This document shows, one piece after another, positions 48,450 through 57,660 of a DNA stretch of 64,000 bases. A model generated the notes under the pieces. The model saw only the letters and a program-made list of their open reading frames with translations, had not been told where the DNA came from and did no database searches. How positions within the stretch are numbered: position 1 is the first letter of the stretch; each line of letters opens with the position of its first letter. The position numbers and the translations under genes were made by a program. Origin of the DNA: Tahibacter harae (GTDB taxonomy: Bacteria > Pseudomonadota > Gammaproteobacteria > Xanthomonadales > Rhodanobacteraceae); NCBI RefSeq assembly GCF_024437735.1, contig NZ_JANFQO010000001.1, positions 248,001 through 312,000 of the forward strand, read 5' to 3'.

Positions 48450-50987
48450 CTAACCGCCGCTGCCGCCGTCCGCGGCGCGGCCCAGCTCGCGCAGGCGCTG
48501 CTCCACCGCGCCCAGGCGCGGATTGGCCGGGCTGAGATCGCGCGCGGCGTCCAGCGCGCGGCGGGCTTCGCCCGGACGGTTCTCGCCGGCACGCTTTTCC
48601 GCCTCGTCGAGCAGGGCTTCGGCCAGGCGCGCGCGCAAGGTGGGCAGGCCGGCGTCGCCGGGCGAGAGCTGTTCCAGCGTGTCGACCAGATCGCGCGCAC
48701 GTTCCAGCTGGCGTTCGCCGATGGCGATGTTGAACAGGTCGCGCGCGCGCTGCGGCAGCGCCTGCAGGCCGGCCAGGGCCTGGGCGTTGTTGCCGTCCAG
48801 GGCCAGCACGGCGCGGTATTTGTCGTAGGCGGAACTGCCCGGCGGCAGCATCAGGTTGCCGGCGGCGGCGGCCTTTTCCGCGGCGGCCAGGTTGGCGGCG
48901 AGCTTCTGCTGCTGTTCCGGCGTCAGCGCCGGGCGCGATGCGGCAATTTCCACCTGTTCACGCAGATCGCGCAGCCGGTTCTTTGCCGCGGTGAGTTCGA
49001 CCGAGCCGGGCGCCAGCTGTTCGGCCTGGCGGATCAGGCGTTCGGCCGCCGCGGCGTCGCTCTGCTCCAGCGCCATGGTCGCCTGCAGGATCAGGGCCTG
49101 GGCGACCTGGCCCAGGCCGGCCTTGGCGCGCACGTTGCCTGGATCGCGCGCAAGCACGGCCTGGAACTGGGCCAGGGCGTTGTCGCTGCCGCTGCCGGCG
49201 ACCTGGCCGCCGCGCAGCAGTTCCTGCGCGCGCTTGAGCTGGGCATCCAGCGCCGCGCCGGCGGCGCTGCGGCCGGCGGCGAGTTCGGCGCGCAGGTTGG
49301 GCAGGGCCGGATCGTTGGGCAGGATGCGCGCGATGGCTTCTATGCGCGAAGCCGCATCGTCCACTTTTCCCTGTGTCAACAAATCCCGCGCCTGCCCGGC
49401 CAGGGCGGCGCCGGCCTTGCGCAGGCCGGCCTGGGCCGGCGCGTTGTCGCGTTCGGCGGCGAGCATGCGCTGATACAGCTCGATCGCGCCGCCGGGCTCC
49501 AGCAGCTGGCCCGCGGCCAGCGCAGCTTCGGCACGGCCGAACAGGTCGGCCACGGCGGTGCTCTGCGCCTCGGCCTGTTTCAAGGCGGCCTCGGCCTGTT
49601 CGATGGCGATGCCGCCGACCAGCAGCGCGCGCGCATCGGCCAGGCGCGCATGGGCGACGGCGAGATTGCCCGACTTGGTCGCGGCCACGGCCTCGGCCAG
49701 CAGCGCTTCGCCGACGCGGCGCAGGCCGGCGCGGGCGATGTCGTTGTCCGGGTCGATCTCGCGCGCGGACTGGAACAGTTCGCCGGCGCTGTCGCCGGCC
49801 GTGCCGGTGAGCCGGCCGGCGGCCAGCGCGCCTTCGGCCCGCGCCAGGATGTCGTTGAGTTCGGTGCGCGGCAGCAGCGCGCGCAGCTTGTCCTGGTTGC
49901 GCCACAGCGCAAACGCGCCCACGGCCATCAGCAGCACCACCGCGCCGCTGAAGATCCACGGTCCCAGGCGCCGCGGACGCGCCCGCGGCATGTCGACGCG
50001 GCTGCGCCGCGGCGGCTCGTTCACGGATACGTCGATGCGGCCTATCACCGGCTCGGCGCGCTGGCGCGCCTCGGCCGGCGCGGCAGCGGCGGCGACGGCG
50101 GCCGCCGGCAGCACCATGGTCGGCGTGCTCGCGGCGCGGCCGCGCAGCAATTCGCGCAGTTCGCCGCGTTCCAGGCGTCGCTCCAGGCCTTCGATGGCGG
50201 CCGCCACCGCGCTGCCGTCCTGGAAGCGGTCTTCCGGTTCCTTGGCCAGCAGCAGGTCCAGCACCGGCTGCAGCGCCTTGTATTCGGCCGGCAGCTGCGG
50301 CACCGGCTGGGTGATGTGCATGATGCCGACGGCGAGCGAATCTTCGGCGTGGTAGGGCACGCGACCGGCCAGCAGCTCGTACATGACGATGCCGAGGCTG
50401 TAGAGGTCGGAGCGGCCGTCCAGGCCGCGGCCGCGCGCCTGCTCCGGACTCATGTAGTGCGGCGTGCCCACGACCGCGCCAGTGCGGGTCATGCGGGTGG
50501 CGGAATCATTCGCCCGGGCGATGCCGAAATCGGTCAGCGCGGCCGAGCCGTCCTCGCGCAGCAGTATGTTGTCGGGCTTGACGTCGCGGTGCACGAAGCC
50601 CTTGCTGTTGGCATAGGCCAGTGCCTTGGCGATCTCGCGCACCACGCGCAGAGTGAAGGGCACGTCGCGCGGCTTGCCGTCCTCGTGCAGCACGGGACCG
50701 CCGGCGACGTATTCCATGGCGATGTAGAAATAGTCGCCCTGGCGGCCCACGTCGTGGATGCCGACGACATGCGGGTGATGCAGCTTGGCCGCGATGCGCG
50801 CCTCGCGCAGGAAGCGTTCGCCGTAGGTGGGATCGGCCAGCAGGGTCGGCGACATCACCTTGAGCGCGACTTCCCTATCCACCGACTCCTGTATGGCCAG
50901 GTATACCGTCGCCATCCCGCCGCGCCCCAGCGGACGCAAAACACGGTATCCAGGAATATCGATCATGCGCTGCTGGATCATCGGCAT
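48450..50987 (-). CDS. Membrane Ser/Thr protein kinase with long C-terminal helical repeats
   Basis: An 845-residue protein from the ATG at 50987 (GCGGGA upstream; an ATG at 50981 is equally possible). Kinase domain about 12-275: LGRGGMATVYL, Lys43, HRDVKPDN (Asp135), DFG (153-155), VGTPHYMSPEQ; a normal RD kinase of PknB type. After a basic linker a membrane span lies at about 330-350 (WIFSGAVVLLMAVGAFALW). The rest repeats a unit with L.AG.L....G..A...F...L..DP.N..A.AGL..V at least three times, a TPR-like pattern, presumably periplasmic. No sigma-factor gene accompanies it. Targets unknown. Confidence 0.88.
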   Translation of the reverse strand: MPMIQQRMIDIPGYRVLRPLGRGGMATVYLAIQESVDREVALKVMSPTLLADPTYGERFLREARIAAKLHHPHVVGIHDVGRQGDYFYIAMEYVAGGPVLHEDGKPRDVPFTLRVVREIAKALAYANSKGFVHRDVKPDNILLREDGSAALTDFGIARANDSATRMTRTGAVVGTPHYMSPEQARGRGLDGRSDLYSLGIVMYELLAGRVPYHAEDSLAVGIMHITQPVPQLPAEYKALQPVLDLLLAKEPEDRFQDGSAVAAAIEGLERRLERGELRELLRGRAASTPTMVLPAAAVAAAAAPAEARQRAEPVIGRIDVSVNEPPRRSRVDMPRARPRRLGPWIFSGAVVLLMAVGAFALWRNQDKLRALLPRTELNDILARAEGALAAGRLTGTAGDSAGELFQSAREIDPDNDIARAGLRRVGEALLAEAVAATKSGNLAVAHARLADARALLVGGIAIEQAEAALKQAEAQSTAVADLFGRAEAALAAGQLLEPGGAIELYQRMLAAERDNAPAQAGLRKAGAALAGQARDLLTQGKVDDAASRIEAIARILPNDPALPNLRAELAAGRSAAGAALDAQLKRAQELLRGGQVAGSGSDNALAQFQAVLARDPGNVRAKAGLGQVAQALILQATMALEQSDAAAAERLIRQAEQLAPGSVELTAAKNRLRDLREQVEIAASRPALTPEQQQKLAANLAAAEKAAAAGNLMLPPGSSAYDKYRAVLALDGNNAQALAGLQALPQRARDLFNIAIGERQLERARDLVDTLEQLSPGDAGLPTLRARLAEALLDEAEKRAGENRPGEARRALDAARDLSPANPRLGAVEQRLRELGRAADGGSGG

Positions 50988-51094
50988 CGCCGCGTCCCGC
51001 GGCATCGCGCCGCAGCATAGCATGGCGACTACGCGCGCCCCGCGCACAGCGCCGGGCCGCGCAGGCGGCCGCGGCGGCGCCCGAAACGCCGCGG

Positions 51095-51135
51095 CGCCGC
51101 TTCCCGGCCGCCACCACGGCAGCCGGGAAGCGGCG
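51095..51135 (-). terminator. Long hairpin between rsgA and the Ser/Thr kinase gene
   Basis: A 14-bp perfect stem (51095-51108 with 51122-51135), one C-A mismatch and a further 3 bp with a 5-base loop. It starts 3 bases after the rsgA stop on the minus strand. No T-tract follows, so partial termination or RNA protection are alternatives. Confidence 0.5.
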
Positions 51136-51138
51136 GAC

Positions 51139-52197
51139 TCAGCCGTCGCGGCGCTCGCGCTTGGCCGCCATCACCGCCCGCGCGAGCTTGCCGAAGCCGC
51201 GTTCGCGCTCGCGCCGCTCGCGCAGGCTAAGGCTGGCCTGCGCGTCCTCGGCGGCGAGCTTGCGCCAGCGCCGCAGCCGCGCCGGATCCAGCGCGCCGGA
51301 CTGCAGCGCCGCGGCCACGGCGCAGCCCGGCTCGCCCTGATGGGCGCAGTCGGCGAAGCGGCAGGCCGCGGCGAGTTGCAGGATGTCGGCGAATACGCCG
51401 GCGATGCCGTTGCCCGCCTGCGCCAGCTGCAATTCGCGCATGCCCGGCGTATCGAACAGCCACGCACCGGACGGCAGGCGGTGCAGCGAGCGCGCCGTGG
51501 TCGTATGCCGGCCGCGCGCATCGTCCTCGCGTATGCCCTGAGTGGCCTGGCCGGCGCCGGCGAGGCTGTTGACCAGGGTGGACTTGCCCACGCCGGAGGA
51601 CCCCAGCAGCGCCACGCTGCGGCCGCGGCCGCACCAGGGCGCGAGCACTGCGGCGGCCCGAGAATCGCGTGCATCGACCAGTTCCACCAGTAACCCCGGC
51701 AGCAGCCGTGCCGCCGCGGCGGCGTAGCCCGCGGCATCGGTGCAGAGGTCGGCCTTGGTCAACACCACCACCGGCGTCACGCCGGCTTCGCCGGCCAGGC
51801 TGAGATAACGCTCCAGCCGTGCCGGATTGAAGTCCTGGTTGCAGGAGGAAACCACGAACACGGTATCGACATTGGCCGCGATCAGCTGCAGCCGCACCGC
51901 CGTGCCCGCGGCGCGGCGCTGGAACAGGCTGCTGCGCGCGAGCAGGCGGCGCGGGCGCCGGTCGGCGGCGTCCAGCAGCAGCCAGTCGCCGACGGTGGCA
52001 GTGGATTGCGCGCCGGCCGCGTCGGCGGCAAACGGGGCGATGCGGTGGCTGAATTCCGCGCCGGCCAGCAGCAGGCGGTCGCGGTGCACGGCCATGACGC
52101 GGGCCGGCAGGCAGTGCTCATGCTCGAAGAGATCGAGCTGGGTGGAAAAGAAGGGCGTCCAGCCGAGATCGGCCAGGGAAAAGGCGTCGTAGGTCAT
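51139..52197 (-). CDS. rsgA: Small-ribosomal-subunit biogenesis GTPase RsgA
   Basis: A 352-residue circularly permuted GTPase. An N-terminal OB-fold (about 30-105) is followed by the G motifs in permuted order: G4 LTKAD, G1 GSSGVGKST, G3 DTPGM. The C-terminal zinc site is CRFADCAHQGEPGC. RsgA binds late 30S particles and releases factors on GTP hydrolysis; it is also inhibited by (p)ppGpp in other bacteria, which is interesting beside relA, the next gene upstream. Length and motifs are normal. Confidence 0.95.
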   Translation of the reverse strand: MTYDAFSLADLGWTPFFSTQLDLFEHEHCLPARVMAVHRDRLLLAGAEFSHRIAPFAADAAGAQSTATVGDWLLLDAADRRPRRLLARSSLFQRRAAGTAVRLQLIAANVDTVFVVSSCNQDFNPARLERYLSLAGEAGVTPVVVLTKADLCTDAAGYAAAAARLLPGLLVELVDARDSRAAAVLAPWCGRGRSVALLGSSGVGKSTLVNSLAGAGQATQGIREDDARGRHTTTARSLHRLPSGAWLFDTPGMRELQLAQAGNGIAGVFADILQLAAACRFADCAHQGEPGCAVAAALQSGALDPARLRRWRKLAAEDAQASLSLRERRERERGFGKLARAVMAAKRERRDG

Positions 52198-52729
52198 TGG
52201 TTCTCACCAGCAGTGCGCCACGCCGGGCGTGGGCGCGAACGGATGCACACGCCTGCGGCGCAGGCGTGTCCGTACGGCGATCAGCTGGAGGAACCGCGGG
52301 AAAAACGCAGGACGCGACGGCCCCGTGGAAAATCAGTCGATGCGGATTCCGCCAGCCGGGCGAGATACAAGGTCAGACACAGAAGCCTCCCGCGGCGGAA
52401 TGGAAAGGAGGCGCAGCTTATGGCCTGTGCGCGCCGGGTTCAATCGCGCCGGGTTCAATCAGGCTGGCGCGCTGCGGCGCCGCGCTGCGCTGGATCCGCC
52501 GGCGGACTGCTGCACCAGACGCTGCGCCCGATCCTGCCGCTACGCTGCGGCACTGCGCGCTGCGACTGATCCTGACACCCGGCTGTATCACGCGCGGCGT
52601 CTGGCCCTGCCGACGCGCAGCGGCACCGCGCACCGCATTCACTCCGGTCGGCCCGCTGCCGCACCACGCGCGGCGTTCAATCACCCCGGCGCCGTTGCCG
52701 CCGCGCCGCATGCGCTCACGCCCGCCCGC
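52198..52729. other. 532-bp gap between relA and rsgA
   Basis: No credible gene; apparent ORFs are of low complexity. A perfect 15-bp tandem duplication is present (see 52430-52459), and a looser copy of its GTTCAATC part occurs at about 52671-52683 (GCGGCGTTCAATC). The promoter of rsgA should lie near 52198-52400 but no clear hexamers are seen. Confidence 0.5.
52430..52459 (+). repeat. 15-bp perfect tandem duplication
   Basis: CGCGCCGGGTTCAAT occurs twice head-to-tail (52430-52444 and 52445-52459). Confidence 0.85.
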
Positions 52730-54943
52730 TCAGGCCAGGCGCCTCGCCTCGATCACGTTGGGCACGGCGGCGAGCTTGCCGAGCAGGCTGGAGAGCTGGC
52801 CGTAGTCGGTCACGCGCAGGGCGAAGTTCATCGTGGCCAGGCCGGATACGCTGTCCACGCGCGTGTTCACCGCGAGCAAGTGCGCATTGGCCGAGGCGAT
52901 CACGTTGGTGATGTCCTTGTGCAGCCATTTGCGGTCGTAACCCTTGACCAGCACATCGACCTCATAGGCCTGCTCGCGCCGGCTGCCCCATTCGACTTCG
53001 ATCACGCGGCTGGGATCGCGCGTGCGCAGGCGCGCCAGGCTGGCGCAGTCGGCGCGATGCACGCTGACGCCGCGGCCGCGGGTGATGAAGCCCAGCACCG
53101 GATCGCCCGGCAGCGGCTGGCAGCAGCGCGCAAGCTGGGTCAGCAGGTTGCCGACGCCGTCGATGGTCAGCGCGTCCTTGGTGCCGGCCTTGGGCGGCCG
53201 CAGCGCGGGTGCGGGCGCGGGCTTGGGCGGCGCAGTCATCTCGTGCAGTGCGCGCGCCACCTGGGCGGCGCTGATCTCGCCCAGGGCCAGCGCAACCAGG
53301 AATTCCTCCAGGTTCTTCTGGTTGAAGCGCGGCGGCAGCGAATCCAGCTCGACGTTGCTCAGGGCCAGGCGCTTGAGTTCCTTGTCCAGGATGGCGCGGC
53401 CGGCGCTGAGGTTGGCGGCCAGGTCCACGCGCTTGAACCAGGTGCGCACTTTTTCCAGCGCGCGGTGCGTGGTGAGGAAGCCGTGCTGGGCGCTGAGCCA
53501 GTCGCGCCGCGGCGCCTTTTCCTTGGCGGTGAGGATCTCGATGCGGTCGCCGCTGGACGGCTGGAAGGCCAGCGGCACGATGCGGCCGTTGACCTTGGCG
53601 CCGCGGCAGCGGTGGCCTACGTCGGTGTGTACGTGGTAGGCGAAATCCAGCACGGTGGCGCCGCGCGGCAGGTCCATGATCTCGCCGCGCGGGGTGAGCA
53701 GGTAGACGCGGTCCTCGTGCAGGTCGGTGCGCAGGCCGGCGAGCAAGGCCGCGTCGTCGTCGCTGTCGTCCTTGGCTTCGAGCAGCTGGCGCATCCAGGC
53801 GACCTTGCGCTCGAAGCTCTCGTCGTTGCTGCCGCCTTCCTTGTAGCGCCAGTGCGCGGCGACGCCGAGTTCGGCGTGGGCGTGCATGTCGTGGGTGCGG
53901 ATCTGCACTTCCAGGGTCTTGCCTTCCGGCCCGGCCACGGCGGTATGCAGCGACTGGTAGTGGTTGCCCTTGGGCCGCGCGATGTAATCGTCGAACTCGC
54001 CCGGGATGTAGGGCCACAGCGAATGCACCACGCCCAGGGCGGCGTAGCAGGCCGGCAGATCCTTCACCAGCAGGCGCACGGCGCGGATGTCGTAGAGCGC
54101 GCCGAAGTCGCCGTCCTTGCGCTGCATTTTTTTCCAGATGGAATAAATGTGCTTGGGCCGGCCGGCGATGTCGGCGGCGATGCCGGCTTCGGCCAGGGCG
54201 GTGCGCAGCTGCGCGACCGCACCGGCGATATAGCGCTCGCGGTCGACCCGGCGTTCGTCCAGCAGGCGTGCGATGCGCTTGTAGGTATCGGGCTGGGACA
54301 GGCGGAAGGCCAGGTCTTCCAGCTCCCATTTCAGCTGCCAGATGCCCAGGCGGTTGGCCAGCGGCGCATGGATGTCGGCAGTCATCTGCGCCAGGGCCTG
54401 GCGCTGGGTTTCCTCCAGCGCATCGGCCGTGCGCAGCCGCGCCAGCTGGCGCGCGAGCAGGATGAACACCACGCGCAGGTCGCGCACCACCGCCAGCAGC
54501 AGCCGGCGCAGGCCTTCGGGACGGGTGCGCGCATCGCGCGCGGCGTAGAGTTCCCAGACTTTTTCCGCCGCGATCTGGCCGTCGATGAGCAGGCGCAGGC
54601 CGGCGCCGTAGTCGCTGCGCGGCGCCGCCTCGGTGCCGCGCGCGGGCGGCTCGGCACGGGTTTCGCCGCCGCGGGCCGGCTCGGCGCGGGCGTCGCCGGC
54701 GGCGCGGTCCAGTTCGTACAGGATGGCTGCGGCCAGGGTTTCGTCGTCCAGGCCCAGGCCGGCCAGCAGTTGCAGGGTGACCGCCAGCACCGCCAGGCGC
54801 GCGCCGGTGTCGGCGTCGTGCTCCTGCGCCAGCAGCGCATCGAGGCGGCCGCAGGCCAGGTTGAGATCTTCGGAGAGCGGCGCGCTGCTGCGGCGTGCCT
54901 GCATCCATTGTTCGAGATTGGCGGTGGCTTGGACGTGCTTCAC
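52730..54943 (-). CDS. relA: GTP pyrophosphokinase RelA
   Basis: A 737-residue (p)ppGpp synthetase with a GTG start. The synthetase domain is recognised by RPKHIYSIWKKMQRKDGDF, LYDIRAVRLLVKDLPACYAALG, EFDDYIARPKGNHYQSLHT and VQIRTHDMHAHAELGVAAHW. TGS domain about 385-445 (DRVYLLTPRGEIMDLPRGAT) and C-terminal zinc-finger/ACT (ARCCQPLPGD, GFITRGRGVSVHRADC). The hydrolase HD site is lost: the segment aligned with the usual HD motif reads LAAAILYELDRAAGD, so no hydrolase activity is expected. A Glu/Ala/Pro-rich insertion (residues about 87-108) interrupts this degenerate domain. Made on stalled ribosomes during amino-acid starvation. Confidence 0.95.
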   Translation of the reverse strand: MKHVQATANLEQWMQARRSSAPLSEDLNLACGRLDALLAQEHDADTGARLAVLAVTLQLLAGLGLDDETLAAAILYELDRAAGDARAEPARGGETRAEPPARGTEAAPRSDYGAGLRLLIDGQIAAEKVWELYAARDARTRPEGLRRLLLAVVRDLRVVFILLARQLARLRTADALEETQRQALAQMTADIHAPLANRLGIWQLKWELEDLAFRLSQPDTYKRIARLLDERRVDRERYIAGAVAQLRTALAEAGIAADIAGRPKHIYSIWKKMQRKDGDFGALYDIRAVRLLVKDLPACYAALGVVHSLWPYIPGEFDDYIARPKGNHYQSLHTAVAGPEGKTLEVQIRTHDMHAHAELGVAAHWRYKEGGSNDESFERKVAWMRQLLEAKDDSDDDAALLAGLRTDLHEDRVYLLTPRGEIMDLPRGATVLDFAYHVHTDVGHRCRGAKVNGRIVPLAFQPSSGDRIEILTAKEKAPRRDWLSAQHGFLTTHRALEKVRTWFKRVDLAANLSAGRAILDKELKRLALSNVELDSLPPRFNQKNLEEFLVALALGEISAAQVARALHEMTAPPKPAPAPALRPPKAGTKDALTIDGVGNLLTQLARCCQPLPGDPVLGFITRGRGVSVHRADCASLARLRTRDPSRVIEVEWGSRREQAYEVDVLVKGYDRKWLHKDITNVIASANAHLLAVNTRVDSVSGLATMNFALRVTDYGQLSSLLGKLAAVPNVIEARRLA

Positions 54944-54986
54944 GCCGCGATTGTAGCGAAGCAGGCCGCAGCGCCCAGCCCATAAC

Positions 54987-55015
54987 GAAAGAACCCCGGC
55001 GCGGGCCGGGGTTCT
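54987..55015 (-). terminator. Terminator of the secreted-protein gene at 55040-56794
   Basis: AGAACCCCGGC (54990-55000) and GCCGGGGTTCT (55005-55015) form a perfect 11-bp stem with a 4-base loop; on the minus strand it is followed by TTTC. It lies between this gene and relA, both minus-strand. Confidence 0.7.
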
Positions 55016-55039
55016 GCTTGCGGAGCTGTGTCCCGGTGC

Positions 55040-56794
55040 TTACGGCGCCGGCGGCGGCGCGACCAGGATGCGGAACTGGATCTGGCTCTGCGTGTAGCTG
55101 TGGCCGGCCGGATAGTTGTTGTCGCCGACCACGACCCAGCAGTCCGAGTAGCCCGTGGCGCCGGTCAGGCTGTAGGAAAGATCGACGCGATCGCCGTTGT
55201 AGACGAACTTGGGACTGTTGGCGCCGCTGAAGGAGAAGATCGACGGCGACGAGCCCGAACACTGCAGCTTGTTGTTCGTATCCACGCCGGCGAAGAAGGT
55301 GCCCTGGGTCTTCAGTTCGTCATAGGCATAGGTCGGACCCGGCTTGCGGTCCAGCACGAAGCCTTCGATCAGGCCCTGGCACTGCGGCGTCTGGTTGCGC
55401 ACGCCCGAGGGCTGTACTTCGCAGCGCAGCGTCGGCAGGTTGCCGTTGCTGGCACTGGGATCTTCCAGCGCCTTGCTCAGGGAGAAGGTCGGCGGATCGT
55501 TCTCGCTGCCGACCACATGGAACGGAACGACGCGGGTGCTGGTCTGGTTGCGGCCGTCGGTCGCGACGATGGTCACCGAGGCGCTCACGTTGGGCGCATA
55601 GGTGCCCGCGACCGCATCGGTGGCGAAGTGCTGGTCGAACACGGGGATGTCGAAGGTGCAGTTGCGGCGCGTGACCTCGCCGCCCTGCGGCGTACCGACC
55701 AGGCAGGTCGCATTGGTCTGCACCACGTTGCCGTTGAAATTCACCGACACCGTCGCGCTCAGCGGCGGCAGGCCGTTTTCCGAGGTGTCGTCGGTCAGCA
55801 CGAAGCTCAGGCCGGTCGCGCCGGTGCCTTCGGCCATGTTCGGGATGGACGGCGCGGTGATGACCGGATCCAGGTCCGACAGCAGCGCACGGCCCACGGA
55901 AACGTTGTCGCTGAGATCGCGGTCTTCCGGGCCCGACGCCGACGGAGCGATGAACAGGGCCGCCGTCGTCAGCATCGCATCGGGATTGGCCGGCAGCGAG
56001 AACACGCCGGACTTCAACGGACGGATCACGATGAAACGCTTGGTCACGCCTTCCGCCGGCACCGTGCCGCGGAAGTTGACGTTGTTCTGGGTAATGGTCA
56101 GGCCGGAGCAGACGGTGGCGCTGGGCGACGTCGGCGCGCAGTACTGCGAGAGGTCGCTGCTGAACACCGAGCTGTCGAAGCCGTCGGTCACGACGTAGTT
56201 GCGGCCGGCGAATTCGGCCGGGATGTTCACGTCGATGAAGTACTTGTAGTTGCTCTCGCCGTCCGGGAGGGCGACCACGCGGGTGACGAGGCTGGCGTTG
56301 GGGCCGGTGGCCTCGGACGCGAAGGTGTCATCAAACAGGTGCGCGCTCTGCTTGCGCACGCCGTCGGCCGACAGCACATAGCAGGCCAGCGTGTCAGTGA
56401 ACGGCTCCAGATCCAGGCCGACCGAGGTATAGCGCCAGCCCTTGACGCCGCTGAGCGAAAGCGGCGGACGACTGGCGACGGTGGTATCCAGCTGGCCGAA
56501 CTTGAAATCGCCGTTGCTGGGAGTGAACCCCGGCAGCACGGTGGCCAGACGGGTGCCCTGGGCGGTCGCGGTGAGATTCGCGCAGAGCATCGGCCGATCC
56601 AGGCCGACCGTGGTCAGGGTAACGCCCGAGGTGATGTCCCGGTCCACCACCATGGCAGTGAGCTTGGGGGCATCTTCGTCCTGGAAGCGCAGCGAGAAAT
56701 CAGCAGCAGCCTGGCTGACACCAGTCGCACCAGCCAGCGCCAGGCCGAGCAGCACGGTCGTTCGGGTCGGACGGAATTGCCTCATCGTTTTCAT
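55040..56794 (-). CDS. Large secreted protein of unknown function, Ig/cadherin-like beta modules
   Basis: A 584-residue protein; the ATG at 56794 is used because upstream in-frame codons are TTG/GTG. The signal peptide (TTVLLGLALAGATGVSQA) follows a basic start. The mature part is beta-rich with acidic, Asn/Ser/Thr-rich loops (DPVITAPSIPNMAEGTGATG, VAGTYAPNVSASVTIVATDG, SENDPPTFSLSKALEDPSAS) like bacterial Ig or cadherin-type modules, and five or more Cys. The end is RILVAPPPAP. No catalytic motif recognised. Divergent from a small periplasmic protein gene across a 297-bp region. Confidence 0.68.
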   Translation of the reverse strand: MKTMRQFRPTRTTVLLGLALAGATGVSQAAADFSLRFQDEDAPKLTAMVVDRDITSGVTLTTVGLDRPMLCANLTATAQGTRLATVLPGFTPSNGDFKFGQLDTTVASRPPLSLSGVKGWRYTSVGLDLEPFTDTLACYVLSADGVRKQSAHLFDDTFASEATGPNASLVTRVVALPDGESNYKYFIDVNIPAEFAGRNYVVTDGFDSSVFSSDLSQYCAPTSPSATVCSGLTITQNNVNFRGTVPAEGVTKRFIVIRPLKSGVFSLPANPDAMLTTAALFIAPSASGPEDRDLSDNVSVGRALLSDLDPVITAPSIPNMAEGTGATGLSFVLTDDTSENGLPPLSATVSVNFNGNVVQTNATCLVGTPQGGEVTRRNCTFDIPVFDQHFATDAVAGTYAPNVSASVTIVATDGRNQTSTRVVPFHVVGSENDPPTFSLSKALEDPSASNGNLPTLRCEVQPSGVRNQTPQCQGLIEGFVLDRKPGPTYAYDELKTQGTFFAGVDTNNKLQCSGSSPSIFSFSGANSPKFVYNGDRVDLSYSLTGATGYSDCWVVVGDNNYPAGHSYTQSQIQFRILVAPPPAP

Positions 56795-56940
56795 CACCAA
56801 AGTCGCAAATTGCTTGAGAAGAGCGCGCGCAGACGGCGCGATCCCATGGAACGCAGGCTTTCGGACCTATCCCGTTGTCCCCGCTCAGGCCGGCGAGACG
56901 GTGCGTAGCTGTCTCATCCATGCCACTGCATGTGGCGCGC

Positions 56941-56960
56941 AGTATACGGACCCCTTGACA
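56941..56960. promoter_or_regulatory. Candidate promoter elements in the divergent region 56795-57091
   Basis: TTGACA (56955-56960) is a perfect -35 hexamer on the plus strand, though the matching -10 is weak. TATACT, on the minus strand (56941-56946), is a five-of-six -10 for the secreted-protein gene. The remainder of the region is AT-richer than average. Confidence 0.4.
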
Positions 56961-57091
56961 GACCAGTGTTAAGTAGCAGTTACCCGTCGCGCCGATTTTC
57001 GACCAAATTCCGCAGCTTGACGAGAACTGATGGCCCACTATTTACAATTGGGCCTTTCGCCGCCCCGCCGCGGCATCGCTAGAGGTGATTC

Positions 57092-57577
57092 ATGAACAGG
57101 TTCCGGGCCCTGGCCCTGGCTGTCGCTTTTACCGCTTCGGCCGCCGCCCAGGCCGTCGAGTTCTCCACGCTGGAAGAACGCATGAGCCGCGCCGAGTTCA
57201 CCGCGGCCGGCTTGCAAAATCTGAGCCCGGAGCAGCTGAAAGCCCTCAATGACTGGCTGCGCATCAACGGACTGGCCCCCGGCGCGCCGGTCGCGCGCGG
57301 CAAGAGCGGTCCCAACGACGTGCCGGAGTTCTATCCCGAGGAAGAGGACCGCCAGGTCATCGAGAGCAGCATTGCCGGCAACCTGGACGGCTGGCTGGGC
57401 AAGACCTCGTTCAAGCTGGAAAACGGCCAGGTCTGGCAGCAGGCGGATTCCAGCCGCATGACCGGCCTGGGCCTGAGCAGCCCGGCGGTACGCATACGCC
57501 CCACCCTGCTCGGCAACTGGCTCATGTACGTCGATGGCTGCGGCTGCAAGCCGCTGCCGGTGCGCCGCATCAAGTAA
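57092..57577 (+). CDS. Small exported protein of unknown function
   Basis: A 161-residue protein with an AGAGGTG site and a signal peptide (FRALALAVAFTASAAAQA). The mature part starts with a helical segment, SRAEFTAAGLQNLSPEQLKALNDWLR, which is widespread in small xanthomonad exported proteins. It continues with an acidic linker (DVPEFYPEEEDRQ) and a beta-rich end with a Cys pair (GWLGKTSFKLENGQVWQQAD, VDGCGCKPLPVRRI). Function not known; periplasmic location inferred. Confidence 0.75.
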   Translation: MNRFRALALAVAFTASAAAQAVEFSTLEERMSRAEFTAAGLQNLSPEQLKALNDWLRINGLAPGAPVARGKSGPNDVPEFYPEEEDRQVIESSIAGNLDGWLGKTSFKLENGQVWQQADSSRMTGLGLSSPAVRIRPTLLGNWLMYVDGCGCKPLPVRRIK

Positions 57578-57584
57578 GCCCCGC

Positions 57585-57614
57585 GATCCCGGCCGGCGGG
57601 CGCCGGCCGGGATC
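57585..57614. terminator. Hairpin between the small exported-protein gene and hrpA (convergent)
   Basis: GATCCCGGCCGGC and GCCGGCCGGGATC form a perfect 13-bp stem with a 4-base loop, 7 bases after the stop at 57577. No T-tract. Confidence 0.5.
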
Positions 57615-57660
57615 CGCGCCCGGCGCCCGCCGCGCCGGCGCGTTTCGCCGCCTTTCCCGC

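Noticed and set aside
52197-52805. Plus-strand ORF of about 202 codons between rsgA and relA
   Set aside because: Starts inside the rsgA start region and runs into the antisense of relA; contains the 15-bp duplication and has no domain.
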